DNA of 64,000 nt from positions 125,534 through 189,533 of the forward strand of contig NW_019091523.1 in NCBI RefSeq assembly GCF_001949145.1, read 5' to 3'. Position numbers and translations under genes: made by a program. This stretch comes from Acanthaster planci (Eukaryota; Echinodermata; Asteroidea; Valvatida; Acanthasteridae). The notes beneath the pieces are model-generated. The model saw nothing but the letters and a program-made list of their open reading frames with translations. It had not been told where the DNA came from and did no database searches. Below, piece after piece: positions 56,181-64,000 of this stretch (position 1 is the stretch's first letter; each line of letters opens with the position of its first letter).

Positions 56181-59100
56181 CTGCAAATTTAACCAAGCAT
56201 AAGAATACTTCTGGTTTAACTTATAATCATGTACGTGTACCACTGTCTGTCGTTACGCCACTAAAATTATTTGCACACTATTTTAAGCTTTTCCCTCCAC
56301 ACGATGTCATCATCATTGACGTTGATTGCTTGTCAAAAGTGAGGGGGGGTCGGCAATGGACTGTATTTCGGGAGCCTCTGTGCTGCAAACAAATTGATCA
56401 TTTTAATCTCCGCAACTCCGTCCTTTGATACTGTGCTCAACAGCCCCTTTCATTTTTGTTAAAGCTATTTCACTATACACGAGGGAATTCTTTGTTTCAA
56501 ACTCACTTACTGCTTGTGTACACGAACACTTACCGATTAGATAGCCTCCTAACGCCGTGCCAGCACCGTTGCAGAAAATGGACAGACCAAAGGCCAGTGG
56601 AAGGTTGGCAATACCAACAAACTGTCGTATGATTACGGCCACGAGGGGAAACAGCACACTGCTTGTGGTTCCAAAGGAAATCACCAAGAAAACTTTCCCG
56701 CCGTAGGACTTCGGCACAATGATCAGGCTGACAAACAGCGCGGAGAAGAGCAGGGCCGCTACGAACATCCTGTAAGGCGTGATGCGTCGAATCTTGAGTA
56801 ACAGGCCGTGAGAGGCGCGGCCGACAACTCCCCCGATACCGAAGTAGGACAGCAGTTGCGAGGCCTGCTGGGCATCAAAACCGGTCTCCCGGCCGTAGTT
56901 GGTGATATGGAAAATGATGGCTGAGCACCCGACTTCTAGCAGGAAGCACGCGAGGTAAAGCAGCAGTAGAGACGGCGAGTCCGACAGCAACGTGCACAAG
57001 CCGTACCTCCTGCACCGGCGAAGCCAGGCCCGGTCCCCGAGGCTGCGTCGCTTCTTTAGTCCGCCTCCTGTAAACTCCCTGCTATCACCGTTACAATTTT
57101 CACTTCCAGCATGTTCATCACTTTCAAATCCACTCTCCATTACAGCCTCAGCATCTTGGAAATGTCTGGTTTTATATCTGGACACTGGACGAAAGAGGGC
57201 TCCCATGACGACCAAGTTGGCAACGATAGCGCTCTCGATGATGAAACTCCCACGCCACCCGAAGGTGTCGATGAGATGCTGGATAAGGGGCGAAAAGACA
57301 AAGATTCCCGCCCCGATGCCGCTGAAGGCAATGCCATTGGCGAGAGAGTGATGCTTGCTGTAGTATTGTCCTACGACGTAGACCAGCCCCACGTGAACCA
57401 AAGCCCCACCCAAACCTGTATCAAGGACCAAAATGATGGGAAGTTCCACGACACCAAATTCAGAACCTGCTTTCCTCTCCTAGGAACCATAGTTCCTCCC
57501 AGCCACACCCCAAGACAAATTTTAACAGCATTGAATCCTTACCAAATGCAAACAATTATTTCGATTCGATTTCATTTTTTTTTTCAGACAGAATACTCAC
57601 CTACGATTAGTCCTAGACAACGAGGAGGTGGATGGTGGTAGTCGCCAGGGCTGCCAAACCTGTTCCGATAGCCATCATGGTTCCTCCTAGCATGACGGCC
57701 CGGCGACTCTCAAGTTTCTTAACAATGACACTGCCAAACGGACCTGCAGATTTAACAATATATGCCAAGTTTTGTTCGTTTTGTAGCTACGATCCTGGCC
57801 AAATCTCGTTGGGCCCGGCCGCCTCTCAATATTGGGTTTCAATGCGCGGCCTGCGCTCTATAGCTCGAGATGACAACATTGAGTTGGGTATTGGGGACCT
57901 GAGAAGGGTAACTATACATGTCTATTGATATGTAGTGTCCCAACAATTTTGGCCGGGATTGTAGAACAGCATCACTCTGATCTATGGTGTGGAATGGTGA
58001 TCAAGTCTCAGAGAAAATTGCGCTCGGGAACTGATGCTATGCAGATTATAATTACCTCACTTTCCATGATCTTATCTTCAACACATGTCATGTAGTACTC
58101 ATTGTGCTTATCACCTATCACAGAGTTTATATCACTGTAATAAAATAACGATAGGCTTGGCATTGGAAGTGTCTGGCTGTTTGACGGTAATAAAATGATT
58201 CGTTATAATGTGACAGCTTTTAACTTTATACTGCATGTCTTTGACCTTGACATCAGCATTTCGCACAACTGAAAATACGACAACTTAAGGTCTACAATGT
58301 TGACAATGAATTATAATAGGACAAGAAAATTGCTTGTTCAACTACCTCTTTATAGAGAAGGGTTTGACTGTAAAGAGGTTCTCTTCACAGGACAATGTGT
58401 CTGAAGAGCCACACACCACACATCAGATCCTCCACACAACACAGCATGTTATAGCAGAAGTATTGGGTTCCTGATTCGGCTGTCATTTTATGCCGGTAAA
58501 GGAAACTAGAGAAAAACGCTCCCCCCCCCAAAAAAAGGGTAAAATGGCGTGTCATTTGCGTAATCCTATGAAAGAGTTCGGACATGTAGCCTAGACAGGT
58601 CTAGAGACGTGGTTCGGGGACTTGCCCATGTTGATGTGCGTTCATTTAAAAATAGTAAAGAGAAGCTGTCAGGGAGAAAATTAATGTTGACGACCATCCT
58701 TTGTGTGAATGTGTATTTTTGCTACGTGATGCACTATTGTAGCGTTTTAGTCACTCGTTCTTTACACACAAACATTCTGTACAATAAGGTTAATGGTTTT
58801 GTTATCTCCCTAATATGAACTACGAAAAGCAACTTCTTTGAAATGGCCGAATGGTTAAGGTCGCGGTTTTCAGGTCGTTAGTCAGTGGGTTCGAATCCCA
58901 GCGGTAACTTTTCATTTTCTCAACGCTTGCTGTCAGTCAGTAGCTATAAGAGACGTTAAATTCACCCCGNNNNNNNNNNNNNNNNNNNNNNNNNNNNNNN
59001 NNNNNNNNNNNNNNNNNNNNNNNNNNNNNNNNNNNNNNNNNNNNNNNNNNNNNNNNNNNNNNNNNNNNNNNNNNNNNNNNNNNNNNNNNNNNNNNNNNNN

Positions 59101-60394
59101 NNNNNNNNNNNNNNNNNNNNNNNNNNNNNNNNNNNNNNNNNNNNNNNNNNNNNNNNNNNNNNNNNNNNNNNNNNNNNNNNNNNNNNNNNNNNNNNNNNNN
59201 NNNNNNNNNNNNNNNNNNNNNNNNNNNNNNNNNNNNNNNNNNNNNNNNNNNNNNNNNNNNNNNNNNNNNNNNNNNNNNNNNNNNNNNNNNNNNNNNNNNN
59301 NNNNNNNNNNNNNNNNNNNNNNNNNNNNNNNNNNNNNTCTGGGCGCAGAACCCACAAGGCAATTTTCTAGGTTTGAATACAGTGAGCTGCAGGATTGATG
59401 CTGATTTATTTTCATTCATTTCCGAATTTTCGACAGTGAAACCGATTCCAACCGTCTTGGGTCCATTTCTTCTCAGTGATTTCGGTATAAATGCTGTCCG
59501 GCGTATAATGTTGGGTCTATTCGCGAGGTCTGCGCTCCGGCTGGACATGTCAACATTGAAAGGGGGAGTGGGGCGTGGCGGCTGGAGATTGTAGGAGTTG
59601 CTATGGAAGTCTGACCACTAAGCTGGAGACACGGGTTTTTGCTCGAGGAAGGGTTAATTTCATAAGCCCTCTTCGAAAGTATCTGAAACTCGTTCCAACT
59701 TACACGGACTAATTTCTGCCTTTGGCGTGGATTCAATGATTTATGGTCAGGTATACTTACAGGGTATGTATATTTTTCCGTTAAGAACAGTTGTCGTCTG
59801 TTCTAAGTAATTTGATGTATTAATTTTAGGAAATGGAAAATAAATACCCCGTTATAACGCTGCATCGGTGGAATTTTTTTACCAAGGATGCTACAGCTAC
59901 GAAAAGGTTAGACTTTTTTAAAAGAGAGAGTGTACAATTTTTTCCTGCTCAGAGTCTCAACTAATACTTAACCTAAATATTCTGTTAATTTTGTATGCAT
60001 TTCTTAATTTCATGGATGCATATATCGTCTCATAACCTCTTCTGAACTTTTGTTCCATTTTGTTTTCAGATGTGACAGCTATGGATATTTGATTGGTGGT
60101 CAGTCCACAGTCAAAAGAAGTTCCTTCGCCTAAGACCTAAAGCACCCCAGACTCACCTGACAAGCAAAGAACGGCGAGCGCAGAGCTTGCAACCCAGCCC
60201 AGCTCACTAGATCCGACTTCGAACTCTTTCAGGAGAGCTGGCATGTACACCCCGTGCGTCTGTAGGGAGCCCATTTCGAGGAAGAACGCGAAGAAGGAGG
60301 CCGAGACCACGATCCGACCCCAGCGACACGGCCGGGCCAGGCAGGGTTGTCGCTCACTATGACCGTCACTACCAACCTGACTTCCCACGTCCAT
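56029..60394 (-). CDS. SLC16-type monocarboxylate transporter-like protein, 4 exons, frameshift in exon 2
   Basis: Four exons with GT-AG borders, all in phase 1, would give about 471 residues if one missing base in exon 2 is allowed for; MCT-like proteins are usually 430-520. The fold is a 12-helix major facilitator: a short cytosolic N-terminus, RWGRIVVSASF (a reduced form of the family's DGGWGWVV motif, lacking the acidic residue), GPFGSVIVKKLESRR after helix 2, YYSKHHSLANGIAFSG after helix 4 (the second family motif), a charged central loop between helices 6 and 7, and a cytosolic tail. It would move small organic acids or similar solutes across the plasma membrane; the substrate cannot be told. 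The ATG at 60394 follows an in-frame TGA. The gene converges on the NACHT-WD gene. Confidence 0.85.
56181..56533 (-). other. Transporter intron 3
   Basis: A short intron with donor ATCG followed by GTAAGTG and acceptor TTTGCAG. Nothing else was recognised. Confidence 0.8.
56534..57415 (-). CDS. Transporter gene, exon 3 (helices 3 to 11)
   Basis: The acceptor is TTGATACAG and the exon starts inside GLGGALVHVGLVYV. It contains YYSKHHSLANGIAFSG, then FGWRGSFIIESAI, a charged loop with KKRRSLGDRAWLRRCRRYGL, then helices 7-11 ending TALGGYLIG. The GWR motif after helix 5 is typical of SLC16 proteins. The longer unspliced frame to 57449 extends into the intron. Confidence 0.93.
57601..57743 (-). 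CDS. Transporter gene, exon 2, with an apparent 1-base deletion
   Basis: The acceptor TCTGCAG and donor CGTAG followed by GTGAGT are both excellent. The first part reads GPFGSVIVKKLESRRAVMLG and on to LAALATTIHLLVV, helix 2 and the start of helix 3, and then meets TAG. The last bases, in another frame, read CLGLIV and join in phase to GLGGALVH of exon 3. The exon is 143 bases, where the phase-1 borders require 144 or 141. One base is therefore missing near 57617, either a real disabling mutation or a sequencing error. Confidence 0.8.
57787..57964. mobile_element. MITE family A, copy 2 (best ends)
   Basis: The left end is CTACGATCCTGGCCAAATCT and the right end, reverse-complemented, is CTACAATCCCGGCCAAAATT, both followed inward by GTTGGG. 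The interior has CGCGGCCTGCGCTC and GACAACATTGAGTTGGG, shared with the third copy near 59530. Confidence 0.75.
58837..58908 (+). mobile_element. tRNA-like SINE head or tRNA pseudogene
   Basis: A perfect A box (TGGCCGAATGG, 58844-58854) and a perfect B box (GGTTCGAATCC, 58888-58898) are spaced exactly as in a tRNA. The predicted acceptor ends, TTTGAAA and CGGTAAC, do not pair and no proper anticodon stem forms, so it is not a functional tRNA. The most likely reading is the head of a SINE whose body runs on toward the assembly gap. Confidence 0.65.
58970..59337. other. Assembly gap (368 Ns)
   Basis: A run of undetermined bases inside transporter intron 1. The minus-strand frames of 131-203 codons spanning it are artefacts of the Ns. 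Confidence 1.
59447..59594. mobile_element. MITE family A, copy 3 (partial)
   Basis: Shares GTCTGCGCTC, a GTCAACATTGAAAGGGGG segment and the right-end GATTGTAG with the copies at 6323 and 57787. The left end is not clear. Confidence 0.5.
60157..60394 (-). CDS. Transporter gene, first coding exon
   Basis: The ATG at 60394 sits in CATCATGG, with TGA four codons upstream in frame. The exon encodes MDVGSQVGSDGHSERQPC, then helix 1 (RIVVSASFFAFFLEMGS), a GVYMPALLKEFEVGSSELGW segment typical of MCT proteins, and the start of helix 2. The donor is TTGTCAG followed by GTGAGT. Confidence 0.9.
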
Positions 60395-61102
60395 GATGCC
60401 CGCTCAGTGGTCGAAGTCAGTTATATCTAGCACCTCAAGAAATTTCCTGAAACACATACATTAATACATGTCGCAGAAGGTTTAAGGAAACCGTAAAATA
60501 ACTTATGGGGGGGTTCTTTTCCATCTGGGGGCGTCCATTAAGTACGTACGAACGAAATGCCGAGTTTTCAGACTTCTCCCCGTACACGTAGCGTACGCAG
60601 TGGCTCCAACCCCCTCCCCTGTACGCATTCCACATTTCTGTTGACTTCTTAGGGTACCTTACTAGACACAAAACAGTTCCACAACCCATAACCATATACA
60701 TGTAGATACATAAATTTTTGAAAACCTTTATGTATTAAAAACTGAAAGGTCAAATATGAAAAAAAAATTTGAACATATTATTTAATATTTTTCTCATTTA
60801 TGTTTTATCATCAATTGCAGAGTGAAAATTTTTCAAATCTAAAGAGGTTTAATAAGCACATGTCAGTCTTTATATACTTGAACAGTTTTGCTTAAAGAAA
60901 AGTGTAGATGTGGAAATGGGGTTCTGAAAAAAATTCAATTGACCAGCTTTATGGAAATGGTTGGAAACTAATGTAAAGTTACTAGAGGTAGAAAATTATA
61001 CTCCAATCATATTTGGCAATAAATAAATCAAATCAAACCCAGCACAACCGTTTTCATGCTTGATCACAAAGCAATGTTTACTAGTACCTATTTCTTGTCC
61101 TT
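60395..61102. other. Upstream flank of the transporter; start of AT-rich block
   Basis: The GGGGGCGTCCATTAAGTACG word at about 60527 resembles, as I recall, a repeat found in many invertebrates. From about 60700 the sequence turns AT-rich. The segment GTGTAGATGTGGAAATGGGG near 60903 recurs at about 61114 as TTGTATATGTGGAAATGGTA, each followed by CAAAAATTCAA-like sequence. Confidence 0.5.
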
Positions 61103-61135
61103 TAAGGGAAATTGTATATGTGGAAATGGTATTCT

Positions 61136-61249
61136 TACAAAAATTCAAAAAATTGCAGAAATTGTAAAAATTGCATCGGTTGCGAAAATTGAAAAGATTG
61201 TTTAAACAGCAAAGACTGCGTAAACTGCAAAAATTGTAAACACCTATAG
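61136..61249 (+). pseudogene. Decayed cysteine-triplet array (C-x-x repeats)
   Basis: In one frame this reads as repeated C-x-x triplets: SKNCRNCKNCIGC, then EN, a stop where Cys is expected, KDC, LNS with Ser for Cys, KDCVNCKNCK, then stop. Nine of eleven triplet positions keep Cys. Such arrays occur in some viral and invertebrate repeat proteins, as I recall, but the same DNA is also a 9-bp AAAAATTGY repeat, so a non-coding origin is possible. No start codon or intact flanking frame was found. Confidence 0.4.
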
Positions 61250-61331
61250 TGGGTGGTGTTGGAATTATAGGAGACTTTGAATTTAAAATCCTTGGGATGC
61301 TATAAAGATCACATAAAATTTTATGGGGTCT

Positions 61332-61645
61332 TTAATTTTTGTAAGGATTAGTAAACCAACAATTAGTAAGACCAAAAGCGACACCAATACATATAGCTAA
61401 CGCCCCAATAGTCAGAGATGATTTTTCTTCGTTGAGTACTTCTAACAGCGTTAAAATATGATCAATGGCTTTTTGTTTCTTTTTTTATTTTGGGTTCTTC
61501 GGATTCAAACTTTAAAGTAGGTTCTTTGGGCTCAAAATCGCTGTCAGGTTGATTGAAATCGGCTTGCAACCCCGTTTTTCATGCCTGAAGTCGCAATTTG
61601 CAGGCTGTTGTTGTGACCGTCAAACTTCCCGATTCTGAGATCCAT
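61332..61645 (-). pseudogene. Broken small membrane-protein gene, unknown family
   Basis: From the ATG at 61645 the first frame reads MDLRIGKFDGHNNSLQIATS and stops. A second frame continues with an acidic segment (EPKEPTLKFESEEPKIKKET), and a third holds AIDHILTLLEVLNEEKSS and then LTIGALAICIGVAFGLTNCW, a clear transmembrane helix just before the TAA. Two single-base indels thus separate three coherent parts of what looks like one protein of about 100 residues with an acidic middle and a C-terminal anchor. Confidence 0.5.
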
Positions 61646-61874
61646 GTCAGAAGGAACTACGTATAAATTATTTTATTTTTTTTTATTTTAAAAAAGATGA
61701 AGACACACACTTGTTACTTGACTAAAAACGAGCATACCTTTAATTGCAAGACGTTATCGGTAATTTGACAGTTACAAGTGTATTCGCGTTTAAAAGTAAT
61801 GTTTCACTCAGGGTATTTTAACATTACTAATCCAACCGAAATCAGACCAATGACCGCCTAAATCCCCATTAAAT
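61646..61874. other. Divergent intergenic space of the decayed block
   Basis: AT-rich sequence lying between two divergently oriented broken genes, so it may have carried two promoters. No specific motif was identified. Confidence 0.4.
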
Positions 61875-62515
61875 ATGAGATCTCGATGCGACCATTTTAA
61901 ATTCGATTACATTTCTAAAGAAGAATTAAACGGAGACAGTGCGGTTTTGTTTATTAACGTAATAAATGATATCATTCGAGCTTACGAGGCAGGAAATCTG
62001 GGAGAATATACTGATTTCATTCAACACAAATTCAATAACTTCGACATGAAAAAAAATCTGACAGAAAAATCGGAAGAAGAAAGACTTACCAGCAGCAACA
62101 AAACAAGGTCAATCACATGTTGCTTTTGGAAGCTCATCACGTTGCGTTGAATTTATTCAAGAAGGGTTTATAGAAGACAATTCCAACGAAAGAACGAGAC
62201 TAATTTTTAGAAGTGCTCAACAAACAGAACCCAAAGATGCTATTTTAGTTACTGGTTTCAATAGCCTAATCATGCAACGTAAACACATAGGTACCCTGGT
62301 TGAGTTCTTGCAGGCTGGAGACCGTGGTAGCATCGTTATTCCTCCACGGTTTTACGACGTTGATTGGTTCGAATTTATTTTAAACGCTGTTCCGGGCGTA
62401 AGCACTAAAGTACACCTATCGACTCGAGTTTAGTTACGATAATGGTGACGGACGTAAATCTGAAATAGCGGTTGGGGTGGGAAGTCTCCAGGTTGCTCAA
62501 TTTACAAAAAGGTAG
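61875..62515 (+). pseudogene. Broken gene, about 210 codons, unknown family
   Basis: The first frame starts at ATG 61875 and includes AVLFINVINDIIRAYEAGNL. Near 62085 the coherent reading moves to a second frame with VAFGSSSRCVEFIQEGFI and HIGTLVEFLQAGDRGSIVIP, and near 62410 to a third, ending QVAQFTKR and TAG. At least two frameshifts are therefore present. I do not recognise the family. Codon use is AT-rich, unlike the two host genes. Confidence 0.5.
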
Positions 62516-62907
62516 GCTAGTTCCAAACGTTATATAGGCCGTATGAGAGAAAAATAAACTTAAATCCTGTCAATGAGCTGTGGATCCGCTGTCGAGAGTT
62601 AACCACCACCGACAACTACCGTAACAGTTAAGCTCCAGACTTCTTGTGTTGCGTTTTAACAGGAGGTGACGCAGTCAGAAAGTCACGAAGTGCCGAATGG
62701 GTGCTGAGCAATATGCTTCAAACACTTTAAAGCGAAAAGATTTTCGGTGAGAAACAATAGAGAAAACTCATTAACAAGAAAGACGCTGGAGTTTTGATCG
62801 AGGTAGAAATTTCATAGGTTTTTTAAAGCTTATAATAAGAAAGAAACCATGACTGAAGTAAAAAAAAAATAATCGAGCGCCATAGGGTAGGGTTTTACGT
62901 AGAATAA
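62516..62907. other. Spacer of the decayed block
   Basis: Short frames only, for example from an ATG at 62697 reading MGAEQYASNTLKRKD before a stop. This may be another gene remnant, but nothing can be assigned. Confidence 0.35.
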
Positions 62908-63494
62908 GGAGTCGAAACCTTGGGTGTGGCAAGCGCAGCTCTAGGCATACCAGCCATGTTGGGTGTTTTGAGCGCACCCGTGGATTAGTGATAAGGGATT
63001 GCCCTCGGTACGTTTGGTGCATACGCTTTGTTAAAGTACGCCAGTAAACGATTGCTTAGCAAGTCTAAAAAACACGACCAGATGAGTGTGCTAACCGATG
63101 CCAACCTAAACACGATAAACAAATATATATCCCAGGCCATTAACAACGGAGACATCTACCACGAAGAATATGTTAATTACGTCAGCGCTTAGAAAATTTA
63201 ACGAACTCCAAGAAAAAAATTAGAGCGCGAACGAGTACAAAACTTCGAAGGGATAAAAACAATCAAGAAATCGAAGAACGAGCAAAAATTATCGCGAGAG
63301 AAACGTTTTACAAGGAAAGAAAAGGTCTCCTGACAAAACTTGGCAACAAAACTTGGCAAATCAGAATAAGAATCCCTACGGGATTTATATTAAGTTACAA
63401 TAAAAATGCCCAGCGAATCCTGGAGGATGCGAAACGAACCCGCCAAAATATCAACCCATTTATTCTAGCATTCCTCCTTTACCCTGTGTCATAA
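62908..63494 (+). pseudogene. Broken gene with hydrophobic N-part and helical charged C-part
   Basis: The first part is hydrophobic and Gly/Ala-rich (LGVASAALGIPAMLGVLSAP), followed by three stop codons in a row, then IALGTFGAYALLKYASKRLL, KSKKHDQMSVLTDANLNTIN and an EEYVNYVSALRKFNELQEK stretch that needs a frame change, then a basic C-terminus. The KHD-x5-L-x-AxLNTI...EEY layout reminds me of hypothetical proteins repeated in cnidarian and mollusc genomes, but I cannot name them. At least two frame changes and several stops make it a pseudogene. Confidence 0.5.
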
Positions 63495-63503
63495 AAAATA
63501 AAA

Positions 63504-63622
63504 ACATTATAATTAGGCTGCAGCAAGAATTAAAATATTATAATGACGCTCCAGCGACAACCAAATATGCACTATGCATTTCTTTAATTAAAAAAAAATT
63601 ATAATGAGGCCGCAGCGAGAAG
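63504..63622 (+). repeat. Three diverged copies of an ATTATAAT...GCAGCGAGAA motif
   Basis: ATTATAATTAGGCTGCAGCA, ATTATAATGACGCTCCAGCG and ATTATAATGAGGCCGCAGCG occur at about 63505, 63537 and 63599, in the same orientation and irregularly spaced. They sit just after the last broken gene of the block. Confidence 0.7.
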
Positions 63623-63884
63623 CTTATTTCTTTTGATAGAGACATACTGCAATTCTGTTCATTGTAACATCCTCTCCTTTAAAACTCATTTTCTCACAAA
63701 TATTTTAGCCGTTTTCACAGTTTTACGAATGATAGTTGAAAAATAAGAATTAAACCGCAAATAAGGATTTTTTTATCCGTGACGAAAAAATAAAATCAGG
63801 CACCGAGTTTTGCGATTGTAGTTACCTTGTTCCAGCACCAGTTTTCACAAACAGTTAGACACGGGGTTCAGAATGAAATATACC
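63623..63884. other. AT-rich sequence without recognisable features
   Basis: I see no gene or repeat in this stretch. Confidence 0.4.
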
Positions 63885-63964
63885 CAGCAAGAAATGAGAC
63901 CGAGGGGTACCCCCCAACATGTCCAACCCCTATACNGGGGGTTCTCTCCGTCTCATACTTGCTG
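63885..63964. repeat. Strong hairpin / inverted repeat
   Basis: CAGCAAGAAATGAGACCGAG followed by GGGTACCCCC faces GGGGGTTCTCTCCG then TCTCATACTTGCTG. The stem is about 28 bases per arm with a loop of about 20 bases that includes an undetermined base at 63936. It may be a small MITE or the terminal structure of the decayed block. Confidence 0.75.
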
Positions 63965-64000
63965 CATATGTATAGAATGAAAAGGAAGCAGTATCTCGCT

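Larger units (their letters stand above)
57744..60156 (-). other. Transporter intron 1
   Basis: Contains two MITE family A copies (57787-57964, about 59447-59594), a tRNA-like element (58837-58908) and the N gap (58970-59337). No nested gene is supportable. Confidence 0.75.

Noticed and set aside
57111-57641. 176-codon plus-strand frame
   Set aside because: It is the opposite strand of transporter exon 3 and runs into intron; the minus frame has the transporter motifs and splice sites.
58837-58908. Functional tRNA gene
   Set aside because: The acceptor ends do not pair and the anticodon stem is absent despite perfect A and B boxes.
58933-59548. Minus-strand frames of 131-203 codons
   Set aside because: They exist only because the N gap is translated as unknown residues.

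Overview
This window is nuclear DNA from an animal. Protein-coding exons are short and bounded by consensus GT-AG splice sites, introns are long, and much of the remainder is small non-autonomous transposons, tRNA-derived SINEs and satellites. Assembly gaps (a 368-base N run at 58970-59337 and single Ns at 10475 and 63936) indicate a draft assembly. The family content and the flood of the palindromic word TACATGTACATG suggest a marine invertebrate, possibly an echinoderm or amphioxus; this is inference only.

Layout. Bases 1-29134 hold no gene I can support; they carry TACATG-type repeats, satellites, a TIR element, MITEs and SINE remnants, and may include the promoter and 5' UTR intron of the gene that follows. 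From 29135 to 47993 (+) lies one STAND-type NTPase gene with ten coding exons. All splice phases agree and give 1348 residues: a glycine-2 (myristoylation-type) disordered N-terminus, a DUF4062/TIR-like domain, a NACHT domain with Walker A and B, a winged-helix-like region and C-terminal WD40 repeats. This is the NWD1/NWD2 family. Its introns host a hAT-like element, a tRNA-derived SINE, a piggyBac-like element with TTAA ends, and a GC-rich patch that may be an internal promoter.

From 47994 to 56028 is the intergenic space between two converging genes, filled with MITEs. From 60394 down to 56029 (-) lies a four-exon SLC16/monocarboxylate-transporter-like gene. Three exons are clean, but exon 2 lacks one base, which puts stop codons in frame just before a perfect donor. 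Its introns hold MITEs, a tRNA-like SINE head and the N gap.

From about 60.7 kb to the window end the sequence becomes AT-rich and holds fragments of at least three small proteins on both strands, all broken by frameshifts and stops, plus a cysteine-triplet array, a three-copy regulatory-looking motif and a strong hairpin. I read this as the decayed end of a multi-gene mobile or virus-like insertion of a type I cannot name; it probably continues past base 64000.

The two intact-looking genes are functionally unrelated as far as the sequence shows: one is a cytosolic or membrane-tethered signalling NTPase, the other a plasma-membrane solute carrier. They are arranged tail to tail about 8 kb apart.
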